Assembly (NCBI RefSeq): GCF_000686025.1 | Contig: NZ_JMLQ01000001.1 | Location: forward strand, 868,001 to 932,000 | Reading direction: 5' to 3' | Length of the DNA stretch: 64,000 bases | Origin: Rhodococcus sp. UNC23MFCrub1.1 | GTDB taxonomy: Bacteria; Actinomycetota; Actinomycetes; Mycobacteriales; Mycobacteriaceae | Shown here: in pieces, positions 36,414 through 45,968 of the stretch | How positions within the stretch are numbered: the stretch's first letter is position 1 | How the letters are laid out: every line of letters begins with the position of its first letter | The notes under the pieces: generated by a model | The model's input: the letters and a program-made list of their open reading frames with translations, nothing else | Told to the model about the DNA's origin: nothing | Databases searched by the model: none | Made by a program: the position numbers and the translations under genes

Positions 36414-37243
36414 GATCGATCCTCTCGTTCCGACGAGCTGTTCTCACGTACGTACTGCCCCGGCGTCACCCCGGCAACGCCGCGAAAGTCCCGGATGAGG
36501 TGCGCCTGGTCTGCGTAGCCGAGGCATACCGCGATGTCGGAGACATCGACACCAGGAATGGACAGTTGTCGCACGACCTCCTGCAGCCGGATACGGCGAG
36601 CCACCGCTTTCGGTCCCATACCCAGCGTGGACTGCAGGGCCCGTTGCACGGCTCTCTCACTCGCACCCACTTCGGCTGCCAGCCGCGAGCCGGTTCGGGA
36701 ACGCACCGTCCGCGACAGCGTGTCCACCACAGCGTTGGCCAGAAGATGCTCGTGCGAGGGCGGTGTGGCGGCCCGGGCCTCCGCGATCACCTCATCGGCG
36801 CGCGCCGCGGGATCCTCAGCTTGTGCGATCTCGGTCATCATGTCGAAGAGAGTCGCGTCCATACCGCGCTCGAGTGGCGTCTGTGCAGACAAGTTCGACG
36901 GCGTGAGGCTCGATATCGCGGCCAGACCCGCGGGCCGCAAACGAATCGCGAACACCGTTCCGGCGCCTCGGATCGCGCGCACCCACGCGGATCGCTGCAC
37001 GCCGGTGACCATGAACGGAGCCGGGACATCACCCGACTCGATGCTCACCGTGATGGCCGGGAATTCCAGTATCCGTTGCGTGACTTGCTCGTTCGAAGCC
37101 ATGTTCCACTCGACAGCCCAGTATGTGTCCACCACGTCCGCGATCGACCCGGCCGGTGGCGACCACCGTGCTGCGAACCGTTCGAGATTCGACGGCACCA
37201 GAACGCCCGACCTTTCCGTCACGTCGATCGGCCGTTCGCCCAT
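36410..37243 (-). CDS. AraC-family transcriptional regulator
   Basis: This is a roughly 277-residue protein with an N-terminal DUF6597-like sensor region (LERFAARWSPPAGSIADVVD) and a C-terminal double helix-turn-helix. The recognition segments are LAAEVGASERAVQRALQSTL and DIAVCLGYADQAHLIRDFRG, ending with GVTPGQYVR. A TTG at 37258 would add five residues. Neither start has a clear ribosome binding site. It is coupled to the DUF1579-like gene by a 4-nt overlap and probably controls it. It is divergent from the DUF6157-like gene. Confidence 0.88.
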   Translation of the reverse strand: MGERPIDVTERSGVLVPSNLERFAARWSPPAGSIADVVDTYWAVEWNMASNEQVTQRILEFPAITVSIESGDVPAPFMVTGVQRSAWVRAIRGAGTVFAIRLRPAGLAAISSLTPSNLSAQTPLERGMDATLFDMMTEIAQAEDPAARADEVIAEARAATPPSHEHLLANAVVDTLSRTVRSRTGSRLAAEVGASERAVQRALQSTLGMGPKAVARRIRLQEVVRQLSIPGVDVSDIAVCLGYADQAHLIRDFRGVAGVTPGQYVRENSSSEREDRS

Positions 37244-37292
37244 GTCGTAATTGTGCAATACGACCGCCTCGAACGACGGACATCATGTACTC

Positions 37293-37697
37293 ATGACCAC
37301 CAACTACCGCAACGTCTTCATCGGAGTGGCGCCCGACTGCCCTGCCACCTCGGGCGAGAAACCACCGACGAAGAACGACAAGCCGACCATTGCCGAACTG
37401 CAGTACAGAATGATCGCCGACGCCCCCTACACACTCACATCGGACGACGTGTTGTACGCCGTACACGTGGAGCGGTCCGGGCTCGAACAGACCCGCCCCA
37501 CCACTGATCGTGTGAGCTTCTTCGCCGCCGATCGGGCATGCCTGCGCGCGTCTCCGTTGGGGAAACGGTACGGCTGGGGCATTCACCACGACGAGAACGA
37601 ACGTGTCGCCCTCCTCGCCGTCGGCACCGCGGAATACGACGCGCTCAGCTCGGACCCCCACATCACGCAGAAGAGCGCGATGCGGTCTCGGCGGTGA
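37293..37697 (+). CDS. DUF6157-like small protein
   Basis: This 134-residue soluble protein starts MTTNYRNVFIGVAPDCPA. It contains TIAELQYRMIADAPYTLTSD and GKRYGWGIHHDENERVALLA, which fit the uncharacterised DUF6157 family. No catalytic motif is recognisable. The ATG at 37293 was chosen because the 14 residues before it have no family resemblance. It lies between the divergent AraC gene and a dihydrofolate-reductase-like gene on the same strand. Confidence 0.75.
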   Translation: MTTNYRNVFIGVAPDCPATSGEKPPTKNDKPTIAELQYRMIADAPYTLTSDDVLYAVHVERSGLEQTRPTTDRVSFFAADRACLRASPLGKRYGWGIHHDENERVALLAVGTAEYDALSSDPHITQKSAMRSRR

Positions 37698-37765
37698 CGC
37701 GATGAGTTCCGGCCACACCCCGGGTCGATACGACTGACAGCCCACCTATTCGAGGATTGGCAGCG

Positions 37766-38350
37766 ATGGCGACGATCACCGCGTTTCAGAGCATCAGCAC
37801 CGATGGAGTCATGCAGGGCCTCGGACGGCCCGACGAGGACGACCGAGGAGGGTTCGTCCACGGCGGTTGGGGCCAGGGATACCAGGACGAGATCTCCATG
37901 TCGTTCGCGGCGGATGGCATGAGCGACGAGGGTGCGCTTCTGTTCGGCCGGAGGACGTACGAGGATCTACTCGGCTTCTGGACAACGACGTCCGAGCCGA
38001 ATCCCTTCACCGATGTGCTGGTCCGAACGACGAAATACGTCGTGTCGAGGTCCACCGACACCACTCTCGAGTTTCCCGACTCCCACCTCGTCGCCGGTGA
38101 CGCGGTGGACGAGGTACGCAGACTCAAAGAACGCACTGACGTGCCGCTGACCATCATGGGAAGCGGCGAGCTGGTGCGTAGCCTGCACGCGGCGAACCTG
38201 ATCGACGAGTACGTGCTGCAGATTCATCCGATCGTGTTGGGATCGGGCACGCGACTGTTCGGGACGGCCGACCGGGTCGATCTCGAGCTGGTCAGGTCCG
38301 TTCCCACGACCACGGGTGTGATCATCGCTCACTACGTGGCCCGTCGATGA
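37766..38350 (+). CDS. Dihydrofolate reductase/RibD C-terminal family protein
   Basis: This 194-residue protein starts MATITAFQSISTDGVMQG. It has ALLFGRRTYEDLLGFW, the NADPH-site segment TIMGSGELVRSLHAANLIDE and the conserved LQIHPIVLGSGTRLF, all typical of the YyaP/YwjB-like deaminase-reductase group. Its reductase substrate is unknown. An upstream TTG at 37757 would add three residues; the ATG is preferred. The next gene begins 22 nt after its stop, and the two are probably co-transcribed. Confidence 0.88.
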   Translation: MATITAFQSISTDGVMQGLGRPDEDDRGGFVHGGWGQGYQDEISMSFAADGMSDEGALLFGRRTYEDLLGFWTTTSEPNPFTDVLVRTTKYVVSRSTDTTLEFPDSHLVAGDAVDEVRRLKERTDVPLTIMGSGELVRSLHAANLIDEYVLQIHPIVLGSGTRLFGTADRVDLELVRSVPTTTGVIIAHYVARR

Positions 38351-38372
38351 CGCGGCAGGGAGCGTGGGTCTG

Positions 38373-39176
38373 ATGCCGCATGTCCGTTCCGCCGACGGCA
38401 CACCGATCTCCTGTGACCGCCTGAGCACTCACGGGCCGGCGGTGGTGCTCGTCGGGGGCGGTCTCGACGACGGCGCCGAGAATCACCCGCTGGGCGCGCA
38501 CCTGGCTGATCACTTCGCGGTGGTGAACTACCAGCGCCGCGGCAGAGGTGACAGCGGTGACGCTCCGTCGTATTCCGTGGGGCGGGAGGTCGAGGATCTC
38601 GCGGCCGTGATCGACACTGCCGGAGGGCACGCGCATCTGTTCGGTGCGTCGTCCGGAGGTGCGTTGGCGCTGGAAGCCGCCGCAGCAGGGCTTCCCGTCG
38701 ACCGCGTCGCCGTTCACGAGGTGCCGTACCAGGTGGAGGCCCCGATGATCTCCGCCTGGCATACGTACAGGCGTGAGCTCGAGTCAGCACTCGACGCCGA
38801 CGACCGCGACCTCGTACTGCGCCTGTTCATGCGACTCGCCGGATCCTCGGAGGACGACATCGCGGGCGCCGAGGCCTCCCCTGTGTGGTCTGCATTGCGT
38901 GAGCTCGCGCCGACACTGCGATACGACGCGGAATGCCTCGGCGACGGACCTCCGCCAGTCCACCGTCTCGGCCTCGTTCGGCAACCGGTACTGCTGACGA
39001 CGACTGTCGGCATCGACCCACAGATGGCCGGACTGCCCGTCGACTTCTTCGGAGGGGCGGCCGACGCCGCAGCCGACGCTCTGCCCGATGCCCGACGGGT
39101 CACCCTCGAGGTCGGTGGACATGTGGCAGATGCCGAAGCGCTTGCCCGAGTCCTCCGTCGGTTCTTCACGGAGTGA
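38373..39176 (+). CDS. Alpha/beta hydrolase
   Basis: This 267-residue protein has an alpha/beta-hydrolase fold. The oxyanion region is VVLVGGGLDD, NYQRRGRGDSG precedes helix A, and the nucleophile elbow is LFGASSGGALAL with Ser in GASSGG. The acid is uncertain, and the terminal His lies in EVGGHVADAEA. AGGGAG at 38357-38362 sits 10 nt upstream of the ATG at 38373, which favours it over the GTG at 38364. Role unknown; such enzymes hydrolyse small esters or lactones. Confidence 0.85.
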   Translation: MPHVRSADGTPISCDRLSTHGPAVVLVGGGLDDGAENHPLGAHLADHFAVVNYQRRGRGDSGDAPSYSVGREVEDLAAVIDTAGGHAHLFGASSGGALALEAAAAGLPVDRVAVHEVPYQVEAPMISAWHTYRRELESALDADDRDLVLRLFMRLAGSSEDDIAGAEASPVWSALRELAPTLRYDAECLGDGPPPVHRLGLVRQPVLLTTTVGIDPQMAGLPVDFFGGAADAAADALPDARRVTLEVGGHVADAEALARVLRRFFTE

Positions 39177-39263
39177 ACCAACTCGCCACGCGGGCGAGAC
39201 GTTCGGATCAGCTCGAGCACAACGGGTGACCGCGGGACAGCTCGTACGCCAGTATCGGAGTAC

Positions 39264-40616
39264 ATGACTGTCCTCACCGACTCGGCCTCGTACGAACCCG
39301 ATGCCGACCGGCGCAAGCGCCTTCGCACGGTCGTGGCGTCGAGTCTGCTCGGCACCACCGTCGAGTGGTACGACTTCTTCCTCTACGCCACGGCAGCGAG
39401 TGTGGTCTTCAATCGCCTGTTCTTCCCCGATCAGTCGTCCTTCGTCGGCACCATGCTGTCGTTCGCCACCTTCGCTGTCGGATTCGTGGTGCGCCCCATC
39501 GGTGGAGTCGTCTTCGGATACTTCGGAGACCGTATCGGCCGCAAGAAGACACTGGCGTTGTCGATGCTGATCATGGGTGTGGCGACCACCCTGATGGGCG
39601 TCCTGCCGACGACCGAGGACGTCGGTCTGCTGGCTCCGATTCTGTTGTTGCTGTTGCGCATCGCACAGGGTTTCGCTCTCGGCGGCGAGTGGGCCGGTGC
39701 CGTGCTTCTGGCCGTCGAGCACAGCCCGGCGCGTCGGCGTGGATTGTTCGGAAGCATCCCGCAGGTGGGTCTCGCGCTCGGCCTCGCGTTGGGCACCGGA
39801 ATGTTCGCCCTGCTGCAGGTGATCTTCGACGAAGAGCAATTCCTCTCCTACGGCTGGCGCATCGCGTTCCTCGTCAGTCTCGTTCTGGTGATCGTCGGTC
39901 TGGTCGTGCGCCTGAAGGTGGAGGAGACGCCGGCGTTCCGCGAGGTGTCGGAACTCCAGCAGCGATCGAGCGCACCGATCAAGGAGGTGTTCGCACGGCG
40001 CCATGCGCGAAGCACCGTCCTCGGACTGCTGTCGCGATGGGGCGAGGGTGCCGCCTTCAACACGTGGGGTGTCTTCGCCATCACCTACGCGACGACACAA
40101 CTGAAGTTCGACAAGGTCTCGGTCCTGCTCGTGGTCACCGTGGCGGCAGTGGTGATGGCGGTGCTCATCCCGGTGTCCGGGGTGCTCGTGGACAGGGTGG
40201 GCGCCAAGCGTGTGTACATCACCGGCATCGCGGCCTACGGGCTGGCCGTGTTTCCCGTGTTCGCCCTCTTCGACACGGGCAGCCTGTGGCTCTTCGGACT
40301 CGGACTGGTCCTGGTGTTCGGCATCGTCCACGCCACCTTCTACGGAGCACAGGGCACGCTGTACGCGAGCCTGTATCCGACCGAGATCCGCTACACCGGC
40401 CTGTCCGTGGTCTACCAGTTCTCCGGGATCTACGCCTCGGGCGTGACGCCTCTCGTTCTCACCGCACTGATCGCCGCGGCGAGCGGGTCACCCTGGCTCG
40501 CGTGCGGCTTCCTCGTCGGCACGTCGGTGATCAGCGTCATCGCCACGGCGCTCGTTCGCGAGGACGATCTGCATCTGTCGCGCCCTCGGTCCGACGCGGA
40601 GACAGAGCACGACTGA
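39264..40616 (+). CDS. MHS-family MFS transporter (metabolite:H+ symporter)
   Basis: This 450-residue, twelve-helix transporter has the MHS opening VVASSLLGTTVEWYDFFLYA and the motif RPIGGVVFGYFGDRIGRKKT between helices 2 and 3. A second motif, GGEWAGAVLLAVEHSP, follows. Related proteins import dicarboxylates, shikimate, proline/betaine or alpha-ketoglutarate, but the substrate here cannot be assigned. It is flanked by the alpha/beta hydrolase upstream and the convergent GGDEF-EAL gene, with a small imperfect hairpin at the shared 3' end (about 40614-40636). Confidence 0.92.
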   Translation: MTVLTDSASYEPDADRRKRLRTVVASSLLGTTVEWYDFFLYATAASVVFNRLFFPDQSSFVGTMLSFATFAVGFVVRPIGGVVFGYFGDRIGRKKTLALSMLIMGVATTLMGVLPTTEDVGLLAPILLLLLRIAQGFALGGEWAGAVLLAVEHSPARRRGLFGSIPQVGLALGLALGTGMFALLQVIFDEEQFLSYGWRIAFLVSLVLVIVGLVVRLKVEETPAFREVSELQQRSSAPIKEVFARRHARSTVLGLLSRWGEGAAFNTWGVFAITYATTQLKFDKVSVLLVVTVAAVVMAVLIPVSGVLVDRVGAKRVYITGIAAYGLAVFPVFALFDTGSLWLFGLGLVLVFGIVHATFYGAQGTLYASLYPTEIRYTGLSVVYQFSGIYASGVTPLVLTALIAAASGSPWLACGFLVGTSVISVIATALVREDDLHLSRPRSDAETEHD

Positions 40617-40626
40617 GGTGAACGGT

Positions 40627-42528
40627 TCACACCTCGTGAACCGTCTCCGCCCGTGGCGCACGGAGCTCCAGCACGGCGGTGGTGCGCTCGGCGTCGACGG
40701 GTCTGCCGAGCAGGAACCCCTGCGCCAGATCGCATCCCGTCTCGGCGAGTGCATCGAGTTGCACGCGGGTCTCGACGCCTTCCCCCACGACGGTCATCTC
40801 GTACGCCTTGGCCAACGCGACGATGGCGGTGACGACCGCACGGCCCCGCCGGGTGTCGAGTGCGTCGATGTATCCCTTGTCGATCTTGAAGCACTCGAAC
40901 ACCGGAAACCGTTCGAGGTAGGCCAGGCTGCTGTGACCGGCGCCGACGTCGTCGAGGAGCAGCGCGACGCCCATCTCGGTCACCGCGCTGAGGTTCCGGG
41001 CGACGCGTCCGGTGTCGGCGAGCCACACCGTCTCGGTCACCTCGAGCCCCAGTGCCTGTGGCGGTAGGCCGGTCTCCCGGAGCACCGACGCGACCTGGCC
41101 GGGGAACGCGGGATCTCGCAACTGAAGCGCGCTGACGTTCACCCGCACGGTGATCGAGAAGTCCCTGCGCCATCTCGCCGCCTGGCGGCACGCAGTGCGT
41201 AGCGCCCAATCCCCCAGTACCGCAGCCAGACCGGTGCGCTCGGCCACCGCTACGAACTCGGACGGCTCGATCTGCCCGAGCGTCGGGTGATTCCAGCGTG
41301 CGAGTGCTTCGACGGACACCACCTCCCCTGTCGCGATGTGCACCAAGGGTTGGTACGCGAGGGTCAACTCATCCTCGGCCAGGGCAGCCCGCAGGTCGAC
41401 CGACAGGGAGCGGACGCGGTCGGCGTCGTAGTGATCGTCCTCGGCGTCGAAGACGGCATGCGCTCCGCCGCCGCCGTCCTTGGCGCGGTGCAGCGCCAGA
41501 TCGACGCGCCGCAGCAACTCCCGCACCGTGACGCCGGGCTCGGACACCGCGATACCTATCGAGGCACTCATCGGAATGGGGGCATCGGCCGCGGACGGCG
41601 GCGCGGCCAGCGCAGCGGTGACACGGAACGCGAGATCCTCGGCGTTCCGGGCGTCCTCGAAGCCCCCGCAGACGACGAGAAACTCGTCACCTCCGAAGCG
41701 ATACACCGCGTCCCGCGTTCGGACCGCAGCGACGAGACGCTCGGCGAACCGGACCAACGCGCGGTCCCCGGTGTCGTGTCCGAGGCTGTCGTTGATGATC
41801 GCGAAATCGTCGACGTCGAGGAGGAGCAACGCCACCTCGTCGCCCTGCGCACGCGCACGAGTCAACGCATCGCCCACCGCCGAGTAGGCCCGCGTGCGGT
41901 CCGGAAGTCCCGTGAGTGGATCGTGATCGGTCTGTTCCCGGAGAAGCCGCGAGAGGTCGACGCGTTCGAGCGCTGCGGAGAACACTCCGGCCACCGCCGA
42001 CAGGAACGCGATGTCCGTGTCGTCGAACAGATTCGGTTCCGCCCCGAACACGATCAGCGCGCCCCACACCCCGGCGCTCGTCGTGATCGGCACAGCGGCG
42101 CCGCTGCGAAAGCCGACCGACGACATGGTGGACGTGTCGAACCGTGTCTCTGTCTCGCCGTCCGAGCAGACGGTCAATCGACCGTGCGCCAGAGCGAATC
42201 CGGCCAGGGAGCCGGCGCCGGACCGCACCTCGACATCGGTGCGCAGCACATGGGTGACCGCGTCGATGCGCAGAAACGGATCCTCCGGACTCTCGTGCCG
42301 AGCGAGCGCCGCGGACGCCACCCCCACCAGGGTCGCCGCGGTGGAAGTCGCTGCGGCGGACACCTCGTCCAGGTCGGCGGAGACGGCGAGCCCACTGAGC
42401 CTGGCGAGCGCGGTCTGCGCCAGCGCGAAGCGTCGGGATGCACGAACGTCCGCGAGGACACGGGCGGGGATCGTCACCATCACTCCGTTCGGCGTCTGTG
42501 AGTCGATGGTCGGTTCGACCACGGGCAC
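40627..42528 (-). CDS. GAF-GGDEF-EAL cyclic-di-GMP enzyme
   Basis: This 633-residue cytosolic protein has a GAF domain (about 40-190), a GGDEF domain with an intact FGGDEF at 278-283, and an EAL domain with VEALARW at 406-412. Downstream EAL residues are also intact (LLLDDVGAGHSSLAYL, FKIDKGYI, VVGEGVET). The inhibitory I-site RTRD lies five residues before GGDEF. Both synthesis and hydrolysis of c-di-GMP therefore look possible, with GAF input choosing between them. There are no membrane segments. It is monocistronic. Confidence 0.93.
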   Translation of the reverse strand: MPVVEPTIDSQTPNGVMVTIPARVLADVRASRRFALAQTALARLSGLAVSADLDEVSAAATSTAATLVGVASAALARHESPEDPFLRIDAVTHVLRTDVEVRSGAGSLAGFALAHGRLTVCSDGETETRFDTSTMSSVGFRSGAAVPITTSAGVWGALIVFGAEPNLFDDTDIAFLSAVAGVFSAALERVDLSRLLREQTDHDPLTGLPDRTRAYSAVGDALTRARAQGDEVALLLLDVDDFAIINDSLGHDTGDRALVRFAERLVAAVRTRDAVYRFGGDEFLVVCGGFEDARNAEDLAFRVTAALAAPPSAADAPIPMSASIGIAVSEPGVTVRELLRRVDLALHRAKDGGGGAHAVFDAEDDHYDADRVRSLSVDLRAALAEDELTLAYQPLVHIATGEVVSVEALARWNHPTLGQIEPSEFVAVAERTGLAAVLGDWALRTACRQAARWRRDFSITVRVNVSALQLRDPAFPGQVASVLRETGLPPQALGLEVTETVWLADTGRVARNLSAVTEMGVALLLDDVGAGHSSLAYLERFPVFECFKIDKGYIDALDTRRGRAVVTAIVALAKAYEMTVVGEGVETRVQLDALAETGCDLAQGFLLGRPVDAERTTAVLELRAPRAETVHEV

Positions 42529-42635
42529 ACGTCACGAGCGACAAACCCCGACATTCACGGCTTATGACCCGTCCAGCATCGCACGTCGATCGTTCCGTGG
42601 CCGTGCGAACGCCGACGGAGCCGAATGCACTCGTG

Positions 42636-43049
42636 TCAGGGGGCGGTCGGATAGTGACCGTCGGGTGCGTTGCTGACCACCAGGCTGCGACCCCGAAGGT
42701 CGTCGGGGAGCATGTCACGCCATCGCAGCGCCTCGTCGAGGTCGGTACTGGTCCACAGAGCCGACACCAGTTCGTCACGTCCCGTCGCGCGCGGCGATCG
42801 CAGTTCCACCGTGTACACGTACGGCAACGGATGGGGGCCGGTCATCGATGGTTCCCAGTCCGCGCGGTCGACTATCCGGCCGTCCGGACCCTCGATGTAC
42901 TGCACCCGTGCTCCCCAGGCCGCGCAGTACGCGCGAGCCGTCCGCACCGCCGACGACACGTCGGCCGCTGCCCGCACCACCACGGTGTCGCGGTCGTCGA
43001 TCAACCACACCAGGAACCGACTCGAGGGTTCGATGTCGGACGTGCCCAT
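42636..43049 (-). CDS. Hypothetical protein, unknown family
   Basis: This is a 137-residue frame beginning MGTSDIEPSSRFLVWLIDDR after GAGGTG. It contains an acidic/basic mix without membrane segments and two strand-helix units (VRAAADVSSAVRTARAYCAA and TDLDEALRWRDMLPDDLRGR). The frame stays open to 43115, but the added residues are low in quality. No family was recognised. It is bounded by the GGDEF-EAL gene downstream and a palindrome upstream. Confidence 0.6.
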   Translation of the reverse strand: MGTSDIEPSSRFLVWLIDDRDTVVVRAAADVSSAVRTARAYCAAWGARVQYIEGPDGRIVDRADWEPSMTGPHPLPYVYTVELRSPRATGRDELVSALWTSTDLDEALRWRDMLPDDLRGRSLVVSNAPDGHYPTAP

Positions 43050-43143
43050 CACCTCGAGGAAGTCACACGAGCGCGGCGTCGGTTGAGTGCGATGAACCAT
43101 GAAACACATTCGCACACGATCGCCGATCGGGATGCGTGCTCTT

Positions 43144-43163
43144 CCTCACCACGCGTGGTGAGG
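43144..43163. terminator. 20-bp palindrome after the SDR gene
   Basis: CCTCACCACGCGTGGTGAGG is a perfect palindrome 17 nt beyond the stop of the minus-strand SDR gene. It can fold into an 8-bp stem with a CGCG loop. A regulator site is the alternative, because the next minus-strand gene begins about 95 nt further on. Confidence 0.5.
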
Positions 43164-43179
43164 GTCCGGCGCCCGGTAG

Positions 43180-44118
43180 TCAGTCCGGGAACCCGACTCC
43201 GGCGAGCTCGGTCGACAGTTCCCAGACCCGTCGCGCCTCCGCACGATCGCGCAGCCGCGAGTACAGCTTCTGCGGTCCGGGACGCCCACCGAGGTGCCCG
43301 AGTCCCGCCGGCCCGTGGAAACTTCCGGACGTCACGTCGACGGCGGTCGCCGCGTACAGAGCCGGCAGCGCAGCGGTCTCGGTGGTGCCGACCAGTAATC
43401 CGCGACGGGACAGGGCCTCGATCACGCGACGGCTCGTCGTCTGCGAGGTCCGGTCGAGCTCGGGTCGCGCGGCGAGCAGACCTGTCGGCGCGATTCCGGG
43501 GTGCGACAGATGACTCGAGATACCCCAGCCACGCTGCGCGCTGAGCCGTCCCAGTTCGAGGCCGAACAGTCCGAAGGCGATCTTCGACTGGCTGTAGGCG
43601 CGCATTCCGTCGTACGACCGTTCCCAGTTCAGGTCGTCCCAGTTGATCGATCCGCTGTTCGCGGCAATGCTGATCTGTGAGACGACGCGGGCGCGCCCTG
43701 CTCGCAGCAGGGGAAGCAGACGGCTCACGAGCGCGACGTGGCCGAGGTGGTTCGTACCGAACTGCAGCTCGAATCCGTCCGACGTCGTCCGTCGCGACGG
43801 TGGAGTCATCACGCCGGCATTGTTCACGAGGATGCCGATCGGTCTGCCCTCCGACGACAGCGTGTCCGCGAGTGCGGACACGGAGTCGAGCGACGAGAGA
43901 TCGAGGCGCCGGAGTGAGACGTCGGCGCTGGGATGAGCCTGCCTGATCGCGTCGATCGCCGCCTTCCCCTTGCTCTGCGAGCGAACGGGCAGGACCACCT
44001 CCGCCCCTGCTGCCGCGAGGCGACGGGAGAGGACGTGGCCGATGCCGTCACTGCCGCCGGTGACGACAGCTCGGATACCGGAGAGATCGGGGACGGAGAT
44101 GTCGATGGTGTGTCTCAT
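43180..44118 (-). CDS. Short-chain dehydrogenase/reductase, retinol-dehydrogenase-like
   Basis: This 312-residue SDR has the NADP-binding [15 protein letters not shown] motif, VNNAGVM, Ser in [10 protein letters not shown], and the catalytic pair in [12 protein letters not shown] (YxxxK). The longer C-terminus and [13 protein letters not shown] are typical of the plant/retinol-type SDR group common in actinobacteria. A strong CAGGAGCGACCC precedes the ATG at 44118. It is divergent from an MmyB-like regulator across a 175-nt region with a long inverted repeat, so it is the likely target of that regulator. Confidence 0.9.
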   Translation of the reverse strand: MRHTIDISVPDLSGIRAVVTGGSDGIGHVLSRRLAAAGAEVVLPVRSQSKGKAAIDAIRQAHPSADVSLRRLDLSSLDSVSALADTLSSEGRPIGILVNNAGVMTPPSRRTTSDGFELQFGTNHLGHVALVSRLLPLLRAGRARVVSQISIAANSGSINWDDLNWERSYDGMRAYSQSKIAFGLFGLELGRLSAQRGWGISSHLSHPGIAPTGLLAARPELDRTSQTTSRRVIEALSRRGLLVGTTETAALPALYAATAVDVTSGSFHGPAGLGHLGGRPGPQKLYSRLRDRAEARRVWELSTELAGVGFPD

Positions 44119-44192
44119 GGGTCGCTCCTGATGGGTGTGAGGTGCCGTGTCGACGACGTGTGACCTCACCGTGCCGGGGTCCTCCCCCGACA

Positions 44193-44262
44193 ACCAGGAC
44201 TCGTCGATCCCCCGATGGCGGGTCACCCCTTGCGCGTGAGAGGGGGATCGACAGACCCTGGT
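44193..44262. promoter_or_regulatory. Long interrupted inverted repeat between SDR and MmyB-like gene
   Basis: GTCGATCCCCC (44203-44213) pairs with GGGGGATCGAC (44242-44252). Outer arms ACCAGG (44193-44198) and CCTGGT (44257-44262) extend the symmetry after a 4-nt mismatch on each side. It lies 31 nt before the regulator start. Two half-sites separated by about three helical turns suggest an operator for a looping or dimer-of-dimers regulator. Confidence 0.5.
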
Positions 44263-44293
44263 CGGCGCACGCGCCACGCGATAGGAAGAAGCA

Positions 44294-45148
44294 ATGGAGA
44301 TCGACAGAGCAGGGCTGGCCCAGTTTCTCCGGGGTCGCCGCAGCGCACTGCAACCCGAGGACGTGGGTCTTCCACGAGGGCTGCGACGTCGGACCGACGG
44401 GTTGAGGCGCGAAGAGGTCGCGGCACTGAGCCACATGTCGACCGACTACTACGCCCGTATCGAGCGGGAGCGAGGACCCCAACCGTCCGAACAGATGGTC
44501 GCCTCGATCGCACAGGGACTGCATCTCTCGCTACCCGAACGCGACCACTTGTTCCGGCTCGCCGGCCACACCCCACCGACACGCGGGGCCGTCGGCGATC
44601 ACATCGGTCCGGGCCTGCTGCGCATATTCGACCGACTGCACGACACTCCCGCCGAGATCGTCACAGAGTTGGGAGAGACGCTGCGGCAGACGGCACTCGG
44701 TGTCGCGCTCACCGGTGATCAGTCCGGCCGCACCGGGCCCTCACGCAGCATCGGGTATCGGTGGTTCGCCGACCCGGCGAGCAGGAACCTGTACGCCCCC
44801 GAGGATCACGCGCACCTCACCCGAACATGGGTGTCCGGCCTACGCGAGGTCGCCACTCTTCGCGGACCCGACTCGCGCGCTGCGCGTCTCGCGGCGACGC
44901 TGCTTCAGGAGAGCGACGAGTTCCGCACCGTCTGGGAGCGGCACGAAGTGGGAGTGCGGCCGGCCGAGACGAAGCGATTCGTCCACCCGGATCTCGGCCG
45001 CCTCGAACTGTCCTGCCAGACGCTCGTCGATCCGCTGCAGTCCCATTTCCTTCTGGTCTACACCGCAGTTCCCGGCAGCCCGAGTCACGAGAAGCTTCAG
45101 CTGCTCCCCGCACTGGGAACACGAACGTCCACGACACCGGGCCCGTGA
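44294..45148 (+). CDS. MmyB-like XRE-family transcriptional regulator
   Basis: This 284-residue protein has an N-terminal helix-turn-helix with [20 protein letters not shown] and a C-terminal MmyB-like domain with [20 protein letters not shown] and [18 protein letters not shown]. It is divergent from the SDR gene at 43180-44118 and shares its promoter region. The arrangement (regulator divergent from an SDR) is repeated 1.6 kb further on. GAAGAAG precedes the ATG. Confidence 0.9.
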   Translation: MEIDRAGLAQFLRGRRSALQPEDVGLPRGLRRRTDGLRREEVAALSHMSTDYYARIERERGPQPSEQMVASIAQGLHLSLPERDHLFRLAGHTPPTRGAVGDHIGPGLLRIFDRLHDTPAEIVTELGETLRQTALGVALTGDQSGRTGPSRSIGYRWFADPASRNLYAPEDHAHLTRTWVSGLREVATLRGPDSRAARLAATLLQESDEFRTVWERHEVGVRPAETKRFVHPDLGRLELSCQTLVDPLQSHFLLVYTAVPGSPSHEKLQLLPALGTRTSTTPGP

Positions 45149-45201
45149 CGAACACACAGTCACGTCGAGGAATCGATGCCATCAGCCGAACGACCGCCTG
45201 C

Positions 45202-45882
45202 TCACAACTCGATCCGCCCGGTGCGGTCGTGGAACTCCCCCGTGGGTCCGTCTGTGCCGAGCAGGGCCAGGCGAACGGTGGCGTCGGTTCCCTCCGCGAC
45301 GGTCTGATGCCCGGTGTTCCCGTTGAGGTCGGTGGCCGTGTAGCCGGGGTCGGAGGCGTTGATTCGCATCTCGGGGAGGTTCTTGGCGTACTGCACGGTG
45401 AGAGTGATGACGGCCGCCTTCGAGGCGGCGTACGGGATGGCGGCGACGGGGAACTCGTCCCGACCGGGATCCTGGAGGAAGCGGCCCATTCCCACACCCG
45501 AGGCCACGTTGACGATCACCGGGTTCGACGACTGCCGCAGCAGCGGCAGCGCTGCTTGCGTCACCCGGACGATGCCGACGACGTTGGTGTCGAGGGTGTC
45601 CGCCATGGAGTCGGCGTCCAGGTCGTCGACACCGCCGCCGTGTCCGATGACGCCGGCGTTGTTGATCAGGACGTCCAGTCGGGAAAGTGACGACACCGCC
45701 GCGGTGACCGAGTCGGTGTCCGTCACGTCCAGCCGTACCACGTGTGCGCCGAGTGCGCGGACGTCGTCTGCCCTGTCGGGGTCGCGGACGCCGGCGTACA
45801 CGTCGACACCGGAGTCGACGAGTCGTCGCGCCGTCTCGAGTCCGAGGCCCTTGTTCGCTCCCGTGATGAGTGCTGTTGTCAT
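45202..45882 (-). CDS. Short-chain dehydrogenase/reductase
   Basis: This 226-residue SDR is compact. The cofactor motif is TGANKGLGLETARRL, followed by DVLINNAGVIGHGG. The catalytic Ser lies in NVASGVGMG and the pair in YAASKAAVITLT. The acidic residue after the second strand (GVRDPDRADDV) does not clearly fix NAD or NADP. The ATG at 45882 was chosen because the frame upstream overlaps the divergent regulator. It pairs with the following MmyB-like gene. Confidence 0.9.
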   Translation of the reverse strand: MTTALITGANKGLGLETARRLVDSGVDVYAGVRDPDRADDVRALGAHVVRLDVTDTDSVTAAVSSLSRLDVLINNAGVIGHGGGVDDLDADSMADTLDTNVVGIVRVTQAALPLLRQSSNPVIVNVASGVGMGRFLQDPGRDEFPVAAIPYAASKAAVITLTVQYAKNLPEMRINASDPGYTATDLNGNTGHQTVAEGTDATVRLALLGTDGPTGEFHDRTGRIEL

Positions 45883-45917
45883 GTCTCGATCCTGTGGCCC
45901 GGTGACGTGCAGGTCTA

Positions 45918-45932
45918 GGTACTGCCGGTACC
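45918..45932. promoter_or_regulatory. Candidate operator GGTAC-TGCCG-GTACC
   Basis: A 5-bp inverted repeat lies midway in the 86-nt region between the divergent SDR and MmyB-like genes. It is the most symmetric element there and is preceded by CTA, giving CTAGGTAC. Confidence 0.4.
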
Positions 45933-45968
45933 ACCCGCGCTCCGGCGACGCGGTGCACGATGGTGTGC

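Noticed and set aside
38784-40331. A 515-codon minus-strand frame rich in His, Gln and Asp
   Set aside because: Antisense shadow of the alpha/beta hydrolase and MHS transporter.
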